Origin: Leisingera sp. ANG59 | GTDB lineage: Bacteria > Pseudomonadota > Alphaproteobacteria > Rhodobacterales > Rhodobacteraceae | Direction of reading: 5' to 3' | NCBI RefSeq assembly: GCF_013317235.1 | Contig: NZ_WLCM01000007.1 | Location: 116,256 to 180,255, forward strand | DNA length: 64,000 bases | Part shown: positions 1-9,547 of the stretch, in pieces | Position numbering within the stretch: the first letter of the stretch is position 1 | How the letters are laid out: each line of letters begins with the position of its first letter | Position numbers and translations under genes: made by a program | Notes under the pieces: generated by a model | The model's database searches: none | Seen by the model: only the letters and a program-made list of their open reading frames with translations | What the model was told of the DNA's origin: nothing

Positions 1-501
1 GACCTGAACCTGATCAAGGGCGGCGGCGGCGCGCATCTGCAGGAGAAGATCGTCGCCACGGCCTCGGACCAGATGGTGGTGATCGCGGATGCCAGCAAGA
101 TGGTGGACACGCTGGGCGCCTTCCCGCTGCCGGTGGAGGTGCTGCCGTTCGGCTGGCAGAGCAGCCAGGCGCTGATCGAGGAGACGCTGGTGTCGATGGA
201 TGTCATGGGGCGGATGACGACCCTGCGGATGAACGGCGACGCGCCGTTCATGAGCGACGAGGGGAATTACATCCTCGACCTGCATCTGAAACGGATCGGC
301 AATCCGCGCCAGTTGGCGCTGGTGCTGAACCAGATTCCCGGGGTGATCGAGAACGGGCTGTTCATTGACATCTGCGACACGGTGGTGATCGGCTATGGCG
401 ACGGGCGCGTCGAGGTGCGTGACATCAACGAGGGCACCGTCGAGAAGGACAAGCTGGAGTTTGCCGAGAGCGACAACCTGTTCACCGATCTGGCTGATTG
501 A
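1..501 (+). CDS. rpiA: ribose-5-phosphate isomerase A (C-terminal part, 5' end outside window)
   Basis: The reading frame is open from base 1, so the gene begins upstream and only the last 166 residues are present. RpiA interconverts ribose-5-phosphate and ribulose-5-phosphate in the cytosolic non-oxidative pentose phosphate pathway. The fragment carries the RpiA motif KGGGGAHLQEKI at residues 6-17, which supplies substrate and catalytic contacts in this family, followed by the DASK segment and the family C-terminal half (GNYILDLHL, PGVIENGLF). The C-terminus looks complete. A GC-rich hairpin lies about 45 bases downstream. In related bacteria rpiA commonly sits just before gor, as here. Confidence 0.93.
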   Translation, partial: DLNLIKGGGGAHLQEKIVATASDQMVVIADASKMVDTLGAFPLPVEVLPFGWQSSQALIEETLVSMDVMGRMTTLRMNGDAPFMSDEGNYILDLHLKRIGNPRQLALVLNQIPGVIENGLFIDICDTVVIGYGDGRVEVRDINEGTVEKDKLEFAESDNLFTDLAD

Positions 502-545
502 GACCCGCCATTCCGCAAATGTTGGGCTCGGCCGGGAGGCCGGGC

Positions 546-577
546 AGCGCCCGTCCCGCCCCACCGGGACGGGCGCT
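546..577 (+). terminator. GC-rich hairpin after rpiA
   Basis: A perfect 13-bp stem (546-558 with 565-577) encloses a 6-base loop and is followed by TCGCTT rather than a long T run. It lies between rpiA and gor, so it plausibly ends rpiA transcription. The weak U tract lowers confidence that it is a fully intrinsic terminator. Confidence 0.5.
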
Positions 578-761
578 TCGCTTCCAGCACGGCGGGGCGG
601 GCGCCGCCCTGAATGTTCCGATACAGGAAATCCGCCTCACAACCCTGTGCAAATTCAATGCAAAAGGTTGAATGCGGCGCTGGAACGCCCACTTGGGCAT
701 ATGGCGTTTGGTGGCCCGTTATGGGATACACCTGATCAAGAAATGCAAAGGGCAGAACTTC

Positions 762-2117
762 ATGAGCTTTGATTACGATCTGTTTGTCATCGGCGGCGGC
801 TCCGGCGGGGTGCGGGCAGCGCGCGTGGCGGCGCAGGAAGGCGCCAAGGTGGCGCTGGCCGAAGAGGACCGGTACGGCGGCACCTGCGTGATCCGCGGCT
901 GCGTGCCGAAGAAGCTGATGGTGTTCGCATCGGAGTATTCGGGCATGGTCGAGGACGCGCAGGCTTATGGCTGGGACATCAAGGCGGGCGGCTTTGACTG
1001 GGATGCCTTCAAGGGCAAGCTGCATGGCGAGCTGGACCGGCTGGAAGGCATCTACCGCAACATCCTGAAGAACAACGGCGTCGAGAGCTTCGACAGCCGT
1101 GCCAAACTGGCCGATGCCCATACGGTGGAGCTGGCCGACGGCACCCGCAAGACCGCCAAGCATATCCTGATCGCCACCGGCGGCTGGCCGACGGTGCCGG
1201 AATTCCCGGGTTCGGAACTGGCGATCACCTCGAACGAGATGTTCCACCTGGACAAGCTGCCGGAAAGCCTGCTGATTGTCGGCGGCGGCTATATCGCCAG
1301 CGAGTTCGCGGGCATCATGAACGGCTTGGGCGTCAACACCACCCAGTTCTACCGCGGGGCGCAGATCCTGCGCGGTTTCGACGACGAGGCGCGCGGGCTG
1401 ATTTCCGAGGAGATGTGCCAGGCGGGCATTGACGTGCATCTGGGCACCAATGTGCTGGAGATGCGCAAGGAAGGCGACAAGATCCGGGTCAAGTCCACCA
1501 ACGGCCAGGAGCGGCTGTTCGACAAGGTGATGTATGCCACCGGGCGCCACCCCAACGCTGACAACCTTGGTCTTGAGGAGCTCGGCGTGGAGCGCGGCCG
1601 CAATGGCGAGATCATCGTGGATGAGTTCAGCCAGACCTCAGTGCCGTCGGTCTATGCGATCGGCGATGTGACCAACCGGGTGGCGCTGACGCCGGTGGCG
1701 ATCCGCGAGGCGATGGCCTTTGTCGAGACCGTGTTCAAAGGGAATCCCACCAGCCCCGACCATGAGCTGATCCCGACCGCGATTTTCACCCAGCCGGAGA
1801 TGGGCACCATCGGGTTGAGCGAGGAAGAGGCGCGCGAGCAGGAGCCGATCGAGGTCTATGCGACCTCGTTCAAACCGATGCAGCAGGCCTTTGCAGGCCG
1901 GGCGCAGCGGGTGCTGATGAAGCTGATCGTTTCGAAGCAGACCCGCAAGGTGCTGGGCTGCCATATCGTCGCACCCGGCGCGGGCGAGATGATCCAGCTG
2001 GCCGGGATTGCCGTAAAAATGGGTGCAACCAAAGAAGATTTCGACCGTACGGTTGCGGTGCACCCGACAATGTCGGAAGAGTTGGTGACACTGAAGACTC
2101 CGGTGCGCTCGGCCTGA
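762..2117 (+). CDS. gor: glutathione-disulfide reductase
   Basis: A 451-aa FAD/NADPH pyridine nucleotide-disulfide oxidoreductase that reduces glutathione disulfide in the cytosol. The N-terminus has the FAD dinucleotide fold (GGGSGGVRAA). The redox-active disulfide is in GGTCVIRGCVPKK (Cys42 and Cys47), the second dinucleotide fold is IVGGGYIASEFAG, and the C-terminal HPTMSEE carries the catalytic His434/Glu439 pair. The pattern CVIRGCVPKK and the overall length favour glutathione reductase over dihydrolipoamide dehydrogenase or mercuric reductase. The ATG at 762 was chosen because the family N-terminus starts there. The in-frame ATG at 672 would add 30 unrelated residues. Confidence 0.95.
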   Translation: MSFDYDLFVIGGGSGGVRAARVAAQEGAKVALAEEDRYGGTCVIRGCVPKKLMVFASEYSGMVEDAQAYGWDIKAGGFDWDAFKGKLHGELDRLEGIYRNILKNNGVESFDSRAKLADAHTVELADGTRKTAKHILIATGGWPTVPEFPGSELAITSNEMFHLDKLPESLLIVGGGYIASEFAGIMNGLGVNTTQFYRGAQILRGFDDEARGLISEEMCQAGIDVHLGTNVLEMRKEGDKIRVKSTNGQERLFDKVMYATGRHPNADNLGLEELGVERGRNGEIIVDEFSQTSVPSVYAIGDVTNRVALTPVAIREAMAFVETVFKGNPTSPDHELIPTAIFTQPEMGTIGLSEEEAREQEPIEVYATSFKPMQQAFAGRAQRVLMKLIVSKQTRKVLGCHIVAPGAGEMIQLAGIAVKMGATKEDFDRTVAVHPTMSEELVTLKTPVRSA

Positions 2118-2198
2118 ACGGGCAAACCGGCAACAACAGACCTCACATGCGGCCCTTCCTGAAGAAGGGATGGGCGGCAGCAAACGGATAGGAGACAA

Positions 2199-3338
2199 AT
2201 GGCGGGCAATAGCGGTGGCCCATGGGGGGGCGGTGGCTCCTCCGGCGGCGGAGGAGGCAACCGGGGCAACAACGGCGGAGGCGGCGGCGGCCGCAAGCCG
2301 GAGGATCCCCAGATCCCGGAAATCGATGAGCTGGTGAAGAAAGGCCAGGAACAGCTGCGCGTGCTGATGGGCGGGCGCGGCGGCTCCGGCGGGCGCGGCG
2401 GCGGCGCCGGCGGCGGTGCGCCGCTGTTCACCAAGGGCACCCTGGGGCTGGCGGTCATCGCCGGCGTGGTGCTGTGGGGCTTTGCCAGCGTCTATACCGT
2501 CAAGCCGGAAGAGCAGTCGGTGGAGCTGTTCCTGGGCGAATATTCTGCGACCGGCCAGCCGGGCCTGAACTTTGCGCCCTGGCCGCTGGTCACCAAGGAG
2601 GTGATTCCGGTGCGGGTGGAGCAGACCGAGAACATCGGCTCCGGCGCCCGCGGCTCTGACGCCGGGCTGATGCTGACCGGGGACGAGAACATCATCGACG
2701 TGGATTTCCAGGTGGTGTGGAACATCTCCGATCCGGCGCGGTTCCTGTTCAACCTGCGCGATCCGCGCTCGACCATCAATGCGGTGTCGGAATCGGCGAT
2801 GCGCGAGATCATCGCCCAGTCCGAGCTGGCACCGATCCTGAACCGCGACCGCGGCGCCATCACCGCCCGTTTGGAAGAGCTGATCCAGGACACGCTGGAC
2901 AGCTATGACAGCGGCGTGAACATCGTGCGGGTGAACTTTGACGGCGCCGACCCGCCGGAGCCGGTGAAGGATGCCTTCCGCGAAGTGCAGTCCGCTGGCC
3001 AGGAACGCGACCGGCTGGAAAAGCAGGCTGACGCCTATGCCAACCGCAAGCTGGCTGGCGCCCGCGGCCAGGCGGCGCAGACGCTGGAAGAGGCCGAGGC
3101 CTACCGTGCCCAGGTGGTGAACGAGGCCCAGGGTGAGGCCAGCCGCTTCACCGCGGTTCTGGAAGAATACCAGAAAGCGCCGGAAGTGACCCGCAAGCGC
3201 CTGTACCTGGAAACCATGGAAGAGGTCCTGGGCCGGGTCGACAAGATCATCCTGGATGACACTGCAGGCGGCGAAGGCCAGGGCGTCGTGCCCTATCTGC
3301 CGCTCAATGAGCTGCGCAAGCCGCAGGAGGGCAACTGA
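2199..3338 (+). CDS. hflK: FtsH protease modulator HflK
   Basis: A 379-aa SPFH/band-7 membrane protein. HflK forms a complex with HflC that surrounds and modulates the membrane AAA protease FtsH. The first 75 residues are very Gly-rich, typical of HflK in this group, followed by one transmembrane segment (about residues 82-100). The SPFH domain starts at VKPEEQSVELFLGEY, and a charged, Ala/Glu-rich coiled coil (about 255-315) follows. An AGGAG site precedes the start. The stop overlaps the hflC start by one base (TGATG), indicating translational coupling. Confidence 0.95.
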   Translation: MAGNSGGPWGGGGSSGGGGGNRGNNGGGGGGRKPEDPQIPEIDELVKKGQEQLRVLMGGRGGSGGRGGGAGGGAPLFTKGTLGLAVIAGVVLWGFASVYTVKPEEQSVELFLGEYSATGQPGLNFAPWPLVTKEVIPVRVEQTENIGSGARGSDAGLMLTGDENIIDVDFQVVWNISDPARFLFNLRDPRSTINAVSESAMREIIAQSELAPILNRDRGAITARLEELIQDTLDSYDSGVNIVRVNFDGADPPEPVKDAFREVQSAGQERDRLEKQADAYANRKLAGARGQAAQTLEEAEAYRAQVVNEAQGEASRFTAVLEEYQKAPEVTRKRLYLETMEEVLGRVDKIILDDTAGGEGQGVVPYLPLNELRKPQEGN

Positions 3339-4219
3339 TGCGGAAATCTACTCTTCTTCTGCCCGTCCTGGTGGTTCTGGGCATTGCGGCGCTGTCGTCG
3401 ATCTTCATCGTGGACGAGCGTGAAAAGGCGCTGGTGCTGCGCTTTGGCCGGGTGGTCGATGTCAAGGAGACCCCTGGGCTGGCGTTCAAGCTGCCGGTTA
3501 TCGACAATGTGGTGCGCTATGACGACCGCATCCTGAGCCTGGAAGTCGGCCCGCTGGAGGTCACGCCGCTGGATGACCGCCGCCTGATCGTGGATGCGTT
3601 CTCGCGCTACCGGATTGCCGATGTGGAAACCTTCCGCCAGGCGGTCGGCGGCGGCGGCATCGGCGGTGCCGAGCTGCGGCTGGACAAGATCATGCGGGCG
3701 CAGACCCGCGAGGTGCTGGGCTCCGTGAGCTCCAACGACATCCTGTCCTCGGACCGATTTGCGCTGATGCTGCGAATCCGCAACGGCGCGATCGCCCAGG
3801 CCCGCCAGCTGGGGCTGGAGGTGATCGACGTGCGGCTGAAGCGCACCGACCTGCCGCAGGCCAACCTGGAAGCCACCTTTGCCCGGATGCGCGCCGAGCG
3901 CGAGCGGGAAGCGGCGGACGAGATCGCCCGCGGTGAAGAGGCGGCGCAGCGCGTCCGCGCCCAGGCGGACCGGACCGAGGTCGAGCTGGTGTCGGAAGCC
4001 GAGCGCGAAGCCGAGGTGATCCGCGGTGAAGCGGACGCCGAGCGCAACGCGATCTTTGCCTCTGCCTATGGCCGCGATGCGGAGTTCTTCGAGTTCTACC
4101 GTTCGCTGAACGCCTATGCGAATTCGCTGCTGGCCGGGAATTCCTCGCTGGTGCTGTCGCCGGACAACGAGTTCTTCAACTACCTGAAGTCCTCGGGCGG
4201 CAAGGCGGCAACCCAGTAA
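3338..4219 (+). CDS. hflC: FtsH protease modulator HflC
   Basis: A 293-aa partner of HflK with the same architecture: one N-terminal transmembrane helix (about residues 5-23), an SPFH domain beginning IVDEREKALVLRFGRV, and a long Arg/Glu/Ala-rich coiled coil (about 185-235). The HflKC complex sits in the inner membrane with its SPFH domains outside the cytosol and influences FtsH access to substrates. The gene overlaps hflK by one base and the next gene by one base (TAATG). The three therefore form one tightly coupled operon. Confidence 0.95.
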   Translation: MRKSTLLLPVLVVLGIAALSSIFIVDEREKALVLRFGRVVDVKETPGLAFKLPVIDNVVRYDDRILSLEVGPLEVTPLDDRRLIVDAFSRYRIADVETFRQAVGGGGIGGAELRLDKIMRAQTREVLGSVSSNDILSSDRFALMLRIRNGAIAQARQLGLEVIDVRLKRTDLPQANLEATFARMRAEREREAADEIARGEEAAQRVRAQADRTEVELVSEAEREAEVIRGEADAERNAIFASAYGRDAEFFEFYRSLNAYANSLLAGNSSLVLSPDNEFFNYLKSSGGKAATQ

Positions 4220-4413
4220 TGGGGTTCATCTTCCTGGCCCTCGGGCTGGTGCTGATTGCAGAGGGGCTGGTGTACGCACTGGCCCCTTCGCTTGTGGAGC
4301 GGCTGCTGGAAATGCTGCGCACCCTGAGTGAGGAGCAGCGCCGCAATGCGGGGCTGGCGGCACTGGTGCTGGGGCTGATCCTGGTTTGGCTGGCGTTCCG
4401 GCTGGGGTTCTGA
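4219..4413 (+). CDS. DUF2065 (YjeT-type) small membrane protein
   Basis: A 64-aa protein with two predicted transmembrane helices (about residues 2-20 and 44-62) separated by a short charged loop. It matches the small DUF2065/YjeT family, which commonly follows hflC in proteobacteria. Its function is not established; the operon position suggests a link to the HflKC-FtsH membrane complex, which is inference. The start overlaps the hflC stop. A strong terminator follows within 40 bases, so this is the last gene of the operon. Confidence 0.85.
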   Translation: MGFIFLALGLVLIAEGLVYALAPSLVERLLEMLRTLSEEQRRNAGLAALVLGLILVWLAFRLGF

Positions 4414-4447
4414 CGGCCCGGTCGCGGCGGCCCTTGGGAAACAGAAA

Positions 4448-4482
4448 AGCGCGGGCTGAAGCCAGCCCGCGCTGTTTTTTTT
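4448..4482 (+). terminator. Rho-independent terminator of the hflKC operon
   Basis: An 11-bp perfect stem (4448-4458 with 4463-4473), a 4-base loop and a run of eight T. It lies between convergent genes. The A run on its left side is short, so activity on the minus strand is less certain. Confidence 0.9.
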
Positions 4483-4498
4483 GAGTGCCGGCAGATGG

Positions 4499-6661
4499 TC
4501 AGGCTGCGGAAGGCAGAGCGGTTTCGCCAGCCACCAGCGCTTGCCAGCTGTCGGCGGGCTCAACCGTGAAGCCGCCGACGGCCTGAACCAGGCTGCCTGC
4601 TTCGCGGCGCAGCAGCTGGCTTGCGGCGGCGGTTTCCTCCAGCATGGCGGCGTTCTGCTGCGCATTCCGGTCCAAGGCGGTGATGGCGGCGTTCACTTCG
4701 GTGAGGCTGCCGGCCTGGCCGGTGGCGGCATCGGAGATTTCCCGCACCTTGCCGACGATCTGATCGACAACGTTCTGGATAACCGCCAGTGCCTCCCCGG
4801 TCTGTTCCACAAGGCCGACGCCGGTGTCGACTTCGCGGCCGCTGTTCTTGATCAGCTCATTGATTTCCCCGGCCGCGCCGGCGGACCGTTGGGCAAGATT
4901 GCGGACCTCGGAAGCGACGACGGCAAAACCGCGCCCGGCTTCGCCTGCGCGGGCGGCCTCGACACCTGCGTTCAAGGCCAGCAGATTGGTCTGGAAGGCG
5001 ATGTCGTCGATCAGGTCGGTGATCCTGGCAATGGCCTGCGACGAGTCCGCAACCCGGCGGATCGCCCGGATCGACTCGCTGGCCAGTTCATGGGCCGACA
5101 GCGCCTGCTGCTGTGCGTCGCTCACGTAGCTGTTGGCCTGCCGGGCGTTTTCCGCCGTGCTTTGAACCGCCTCGTTCAGGGTCTGAAGGGAGCCGGCGGT
5201 TTCCTCCAGCGAAGCGGCGGAGTGCTCGCCGCGGCGGGAGGCGTCCTCTGCGGCGCCGGCGATTTCATCGGAGGTGCTGAGCAGCGTGCGGCTGCTGCTG
5301 GTCAGCTGGCCAACCATTGCGCGGAGGTTCGCATTGAGCGTGTCGATCGTCCCGGAAATCTCCTTGAACACCCCCTGGTGGCCGCTTGGCATGCGGTGGG
5401 TGAGGTCGCCCTGTGACAAGGCGCGCAGCGCCTGCATCACATCGCCGACACCGCGTTCCGCGGCCTCGCCGATCTGGTTCACGCCGCGGGCCAGGCCGGC
5501 AAAGCCGCTGTCGCTGCCGCCGGTGCTGATCCGCCTGGAAAAATCGCCGGCGCCGCAGGCCGAAATCACCTCGGAGACCTCGCCCATCAGCTGGTCCTTC
5601 TGTCTGAGGTCATTGCGGAACACTTCCAGAGCGCTGGAGATGGACGCGACTTCGGTAATGCGGGAGGCGGGCAGCTCCTTGGAGTAATCGCCGGCCATCA
5701 GGCCTTGCAGAACGCTGCTGGCCCGGGCCAGGGGCCGGGAAATGCCGAAAGCGAGCTTCAGGCTGATCACGACGAACAGGGCGAGGCCGCCGAGGCCGGC
5801 CGCAAGGGCAGTTTTCTGGGCGGACTGCTCCACCAGGGCTGCCTGGACGCGAACGTCTGCCAGCAGCACGCGGGACTGGTCGCGCAGGGACATCAGGACG
5901 GGTTCCGCCTCGGCGAACCTCGCGGAAAGCTCCTTGCGCAGCTGCTTTTCGGACAGCGATTCACCGACGAAAGCCTGAAAGGCGCCCTGGTAAGTGGCCA
6001 GGAGGGCTTCGATTTCGGAACGCTGCGTCTGGTCGGCGTAGTAACTGCTGGGAAATTCAAGGAATTCCGAAACGCGGGCGTTCAGGCGGTCGAGATACTT
6101 GTCTGCGCCGCGCAGCAGGAAATCCTTTTCATGGCGCCGCATCATCAGCATTTGGACCTGCATCTCCGGGCGGTTGATGTCCTTGAGCCTGGTTTCGACT
6201 TCGTGGACTGCACTGCGCAGGCTGCCCTGGAGGCCGGATTTCTCATCCAGCCCCAGCCGGCGGTGACTGTCCGCAAGCTGCAGGAACCCGGCGCCATAGG
6301 CGTCAATCGAGGTTTTGAGGGCGGCAAATTCCTTTTCATGGCCGGCGAAGCCCTGGATTGCGGCGCCCTGAGTGCGGGCGGACTCCAGAGTGGAGATCAG
6401 GTTTGCCATCACTTCGGCATGGCGTTCGGCGCTTATTTCATTGCGGCGCAGCAGAAAGTCCTTTTCCGCCCGCCGGGCTGACAGGAATTCAATCTCCAGA
6501 TCGTCAAGCGTTGCGGCCAGGGATTCGATCCGGTCCATTTCGGACAGTGTGCTGCCTCGGACAGCATCGGTGTAACGGGCAATGCCGATCTGGGCGAACA
6601 TGACTGCGGCAGCCAGGACGACGATGGAGAGGATTGCAGTCTTGATAGAGGTCTTCATCAA
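4499..6661 (-). CDS. methyl-accepting chemotaxis protein with HBM-type sensor
   Basis: A 720-aa transducer for chemotaxis signalling through CheA/CheW. It has a transmembrane helix at about 8-28, a long all-helical periplasmic region (30-283), a second transmembrane helix (286-305), a HAMP domain, a HAMP-like segment near 400-450, and the methyl-accepting domain with the conserved hairpin tip near 553-595 ([20 protein letters not shown], then [15 protein letters not shown]). The periplasmic part contains the motif R-R-x-E-K-D-F-L-L-R twice (about 63-72 and 175-184). That is typical of two-module helical bimodular (HBM) sensors, which in known cases bind organic acids. The ligand here is unknown. 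The gene lies convergent to the hflKC operon and divergent from the Deg protease. Confidence 0.93.
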   Translation of the reverse strand: MMKTSIKTAILSIVVLAAAVMFAQIGIARYTDAVRGSTLSEMDRIESLAATLDDLEIEFLSARRAEKDFLLRRNEISAERHAEVMANLISTLESARTQGAAIQGFAGHEKEFAALKTSIDAYGAGFLQLADSHRRLGLDEKSGLQGSLRSAVHEVETRLKDINRPEMQVQMLMMRRHEKDFLLRGADKYLDRLNARVSEFLEFPSSYYADQTQRSEIEALLATYQGAFQAFVGESLSEKQLRKELSARFAEAEPVLMSLRDQSRVLLADVRVQAALVEQSAQKTALAAGLGGLALFVVISLKLAFGISRPLARASSVLQGLMAGDYSKELPASRITEVASISSALEVFRNDLRQKDQLMGEVSEVISACGAGDFSRRISTGGSDSGFAGLARGVNQIGEAAERGVGDVMQALRALSQGDLTHRMPSGHQGVFKEISGTIDTLNANLRAMVGQLTSSSRTLLSTSDEIAGAAEDASRRGEHSAASLEETAGSLQTLNEAVQSTAENARQANSYVSDAQQQALSAHELASESIRAIRRVADSSQAIARITDLIDDIAFQTNLLALNAGVEAARAGEAGRGFAVVASEVRNLAQRSAGAAGEINELIKNSGREVDTGVGLVEQTGEALAVIQNVVDQIVGKVREISDAATGQAGSLTEVNAAITALDRNAQQNAAMLEETAAASQLLRREAGSLVQAVGGFTVEPADSWQALVAGETALPSAA

Positions 6662-6955
6662 TTTGAAGGCTCCGGTATTGTGAGGGAGTGGAAGTCCATC
6701 CGTAGGGCGGTATTCCTAAAAAACGGTGGAAACCCGGTGGTGCCCGGTTCAAAGACCGGCGCAGTGCAGCGGGTGCCCGCTCCGGCACAGGTCGCGGGCC
6801 TGCGGGTCTTCACGCTGGCTTGAAAGCTTGCATCATTGGTTGCGTGCCGGGCGGAAGTTCCTACATTGGGACCATAAGACTATGGCCGGTGCTGACGGCG
6901 TTTGCGCCACCCAGAGGCCGGAGACCAAGAATTGAAAATGACAAGGAGTAGATCC

Positions 6956-8443
6956 GTGCAGCCACAGGCAATTGCAATTTCCGGCCGGGCAGGCGGCAGC
7001 GGCGCGATGATCCGGCTGGCCTGGCTTGCGGTGCTGACCGCGGCGGTCCTGCTGATGCAGGCGGTATCCGCAATGGCCCGGCCCGAAAGCCTGGCACCGC
7101 TGGCCGAGCGGGTGAGCCCGGCGGTCGTCAACATTACTACCAGCACCCTCGTGGAGGGCCGCACCGGGCCGCAGGGCATCGTGCCGGAAGGCTCGCCGTT
7201 CGAGGAATTCTTCCGTGAATTCCAGGACCGCAACGGCAATGGCAACCGGCCGCGCCGCTCGTCTGCCTTGGGCTCCGGCTTTGTAATTTCCGAGGACGGC
7301 TATATCGTTACCAACAACCATGTGATCGACGGCGCCGACGAGATCGAGATCGAGTTCTTTCCGGGCGAAGGCCAGCCCAAGGAGCTGCTGCCCGCAAAGG
7401 TGATCGGCACCGATCCCAACACCGATATCGCGCTGCTGAAGGTGGAAGCGCCGGCGGCGCTGAAATACGTCAAGTTCGGCGACAGCGACACCGCCCGGGT
7501 CGGCGACTGGGTGGTGGCGATGGGCAACCCGCTGGGGCAGGGGTTCTCCGTGTCGGCAGGCATCGTTTCGGCCCGCAACCGCGAGCTGTCGGGCTCCTAT
7601 GACGACTACATCCAGACCGATGCGGCGATCAACCGGGGCAACTCCGGCGGGCCGCTGTTCAACATGGACGGTGATGTGGTGGGTGTGAACACCGCGATCC
7701 TGTCGCCCAACGGCGGCTCCATCGGCATCGGTTTCTCCATGGCGTCCAACGTGGTGGTCAAGGTGGTCGCGCAGCTGAAGGAGTTCGGCGAGACCCGCCG
7801 CGGCTGGCTGGGTGTGAAGATCCAGGACGTGGATTCGGATCTGGCTGAGGCGATGGGCCTGGAAAAAGCCCGCGGCGCGCTGGTGACCGACGTGCCTGAA
7901 GGCCCTGCCAAGGAGGGCGGCGTGCTGGCCGGCGACGTGATCGTCAGCTTTGACGGCGTCGATGTGCAGGACACCCGCGGCCTGGTGCGCCAGGTCGGCA
8001 ATGCCGAGGTCGGCAAGACCGTGCGCGTGGTGGTCTACCGCGAGGGCAAGACGGAAACCCTGCGGGTGACCCTGGGCCGCCGTGAGGATGCCGAGCGCGG
8101 CCCGTCCAGCGAAAGCGGCAGCGGCGGGGCGCCGGGCAGCACCGAGAAGGAGCTGCTGGGCCTGTCGGTCGGCGTGCTGACCGACCAGATGCGCGCCGAG
8201 CTGAATGTGGCCGGAGATGTTGAAGGCCTGGCGGTTCTGTCGGTGGATGAGACCTCCGAGGCCTGGGAGAAGGGCCTGCGCGCCGGTGACGTGATCACCG
8301 AGGCGGGCCAGCAGAAGGTGGCCACGATCAGCGACCTGGAGGCGCGCGTCAGCGAGGCCAAGGAGGCCGGGCGCAAGTCGCTTCTGCTGCTGGTGCGCCG
8401 CGGCGGCGAGCCGCGCTTTGTGGCGCTGAACCTTTCGGAGTGA
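6956..8443 (+). CDS. Do/DegP-like periplasmic serine endoprotease
   Basis: A 495-aa HtrA-family protease/chaperone that degrades or refolds damaged envelope proteins. The GTG at 6956 was chosen because AAGGAG lies seven bases upstream; ATG 6938 or 7007 are alternatives. An N-terminal signal sequence ends near SAMA (about residue 41). The catalytic triad is visible as His122 (TNNHV), Asp157 (NTDIALLKV) and Ser230 (NRGNSGGPLFN). Two PDZ domains follow: one begins near RRGWLGVKIQDV, the other is C-terminal with a GLRAGDVI motif. In related genomes it directly follows hflKC-DUF2065; here a chemoreceptor gene separates them. A terminator follows. Confidence 0.93.
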   Translation: MQPQAIAISGRAGGSGAMIRLAWLAVLTAAVLLMQAVSAMARPESLAPLAERVSPAVVNITTSTLVEGRTGPQGIVPEGSPFEEFFREFQDRNGNGNRPRRSSALGSGFVISEDGYIVTNNHVIDGADEIEIEFFPGEGQPKELLPAKVIGTDPNTDIALLKVEAPAALKYVKFGDSDTARVGDWVVAMGNPLGQGFSVSAGIVSARNRELSGSYDDYIQTDAAINRGNSGGPLFNMDGDVVGVNTAILSPNGGSIGIGFSMASNVVVKVVAQLKEFGETRRGWLGVKIQDVDSDLAEAMGLEKARGALVTDVPEGPAKEGGVLAGDVIVSFDGVDVQDTRGLVRQVGNAEVGKTVRVVVYREGKTETLRVTLGRREDAERGPSSESGSGGAPGSTEKELLGLSVGVLTDQMRAELNVAGDVEGLAVLSVDETSEAWEKGLRAGDVITEAGQQKVATISDLEARVSEAKEAGRKSLLLLVRRGGEPRFVALNLSE

Positions 8444-8473
8444 CCCGGGGCAGATGGTCCTGAAATCATGGGG

Positions 8474-8499
8474 AAGGCCGGGCAAATGCCCGGCCTTTT
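8474..8499 (+). terminator. terminator of the Deg protease gene
   Basis: A 10-bp perfect stem (8474-8483 with 8488-8497) with a 4-base loop ends in TTTT, 31 bases after the protease stop codon. Confidence 0.85.
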
Positions 8500-8602
8500 G
8501 CTTTGCAGCCCGGCCCGAGATTTATTGAGAGGCCTTGGCAGAAGCCTTTGAAAATTTTTGCCCAGGGCTGCTGCCGGGCGGCGGTTCTGGGGAAAGGGGC
8601 TG

Positions 8603-8643
8603 AAAAAGGGGAAGAGCCATGTGCTGGCGGGCACATGGCTCTT
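8603..8643 (-). terminator. 13-bp perfect hairpin, probable terminator of the Crp/Fnr gene
   Basis: A perfect 13-bp inverted repeat (8612-8624 with 8631-8643) with a 6-base loop. Read on the minus strand it is followed by CCCC and TTTTT. That places it about 150 bases downstream of the Crp/Fnr-type gene and facing its transcript. The rest of 8500-8790 shows no gene. Confidence 0.7.
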
Positions 8644-8790
8644 GCTGGACAGGCAGCCATCGGGGTGGAACGGTCAATGGCCGTCTATGAGCCGCTTATG
8701 GCGTGCGGCGGCGGCCGGTTCTGTGACCGGGATTACAGAGTGCGGAATTTGTCGCGGAAACCTGCAGCTTTTCCGGCAGCGGCAGCAGGG

Positions 8791-9459
8791 TCAGATTGAA
8801 TCCGGTTCCGCCAGCACCGCCAGTTCGCTGCGGTCGAGGATCTGCACGCCGCCGCGGCTGATGCCGACCAGGCCGCTGCGTTTCCAGGCGGCGAGCGTTT
8901 TGGACACCGCCTCGCGGGTGGCGCCGACGAATTCCGCCAGTTCCGCCTGCGACAGCGCCACGCGGCCGTCGCTGGTCTCGGGTGCGAGATACAAGAGCTT
9001 GCGGGCCAGCCGCACCGGCATCGGCAGGAACACCTGCTCATTGAGCTGGGTGTTCATCCAGCGCATCCGCTGGCCGGCCAGCCGCAACAGGTCCGCGGCG
9101 AGGTCGGGGTGCTCGCGGATCTGCGCCAGCACGTCGCCGCTGCGCAACCGCAAGACGCGGCTGGGCTCGGCGGCGATGGCGGTGGCGGTGCGCTCGCCGG
9201 GGTCAAACAGGGTGATCTCGCCGAACACGGCACCCGGGCGCATCATGTCGAGCGACAGCTTGCGGCCCGAGGCGGAGAGCACCGAGAACTCCAGCGCGCC
9301 TTCGGCAATCGCATAAAGCGCATCGCCTGCATCGCCCTGCTCGAACAGCACCTCGCCCTGGCGCAGGCGGACCTCGGTGGCCTGGCTCTCCAGCATCCGG
9401 CGCAGCGGGCCGGAGGCACCGGAGAGAAAGCCGGTGTCCGGCAGGCGGGTGGTAAGCAT
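8791..9459 (-). CDS. Crp/Fnr-family transcriptional regulator
   Basis: A 222-aa DNA-binding regulator. The N-terminal half is a cyclic-nucleotide-binding-like beta barrel (RQGEVLFEQGDAGDALYAIAEG, then PGAVFGEITLFDPGERTATA). The C-terminal half is a winged helix with the recognition segment LSQAELAEFVGATREAVSKTL. It lacks the N-terminal Cys cluster of oxygen-sensing Fnr, so it is more like nucleotide- or redox-independent Crp-like members. Its effector and targets cannot be read from the sequence. The ATG at 9459 starts the conserved region; upstream in-frame starts would add an unrelated stretch. Confidence 0.9.
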   Translation of the reverse strand: MLTTRLPDTGFLSGASGPLRRMLESQATEVRLRQGEVLFEQGDAGDALYAIAEGALEFSVLSASGRKLSLDMMRPGAVFGEITLFDPGERTATAIAAEPSRVLRLRSGDVLAQIREHPDLAADLLRLAGQRMRWMNTQLNEQVFLPMPVRLARKLLYLAPETSDGRVALSQAELAEFVGATREAVSKTLAAWKRSGLVGISRGGVQILDRSELAVLAEPDSI

Positions 9460-9547
9460 GGTGTGCGTCTCATTCGTGTCTGTTGCCCGGTGCGCGGACC
9501 TTAGCAGAGGGTTCGCCGGCTGGGAACAGGGAGCTGAACCGGATGGT

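Noticed and set aside
8603..8643. A small regulatory RNA at the 13-bp perfect hairpin
   Set aside because: Position, minus-strand orientation and the following CCCCTTTTT fit a terminator for the Crp/Fnr gene. No separate promoter was seen.
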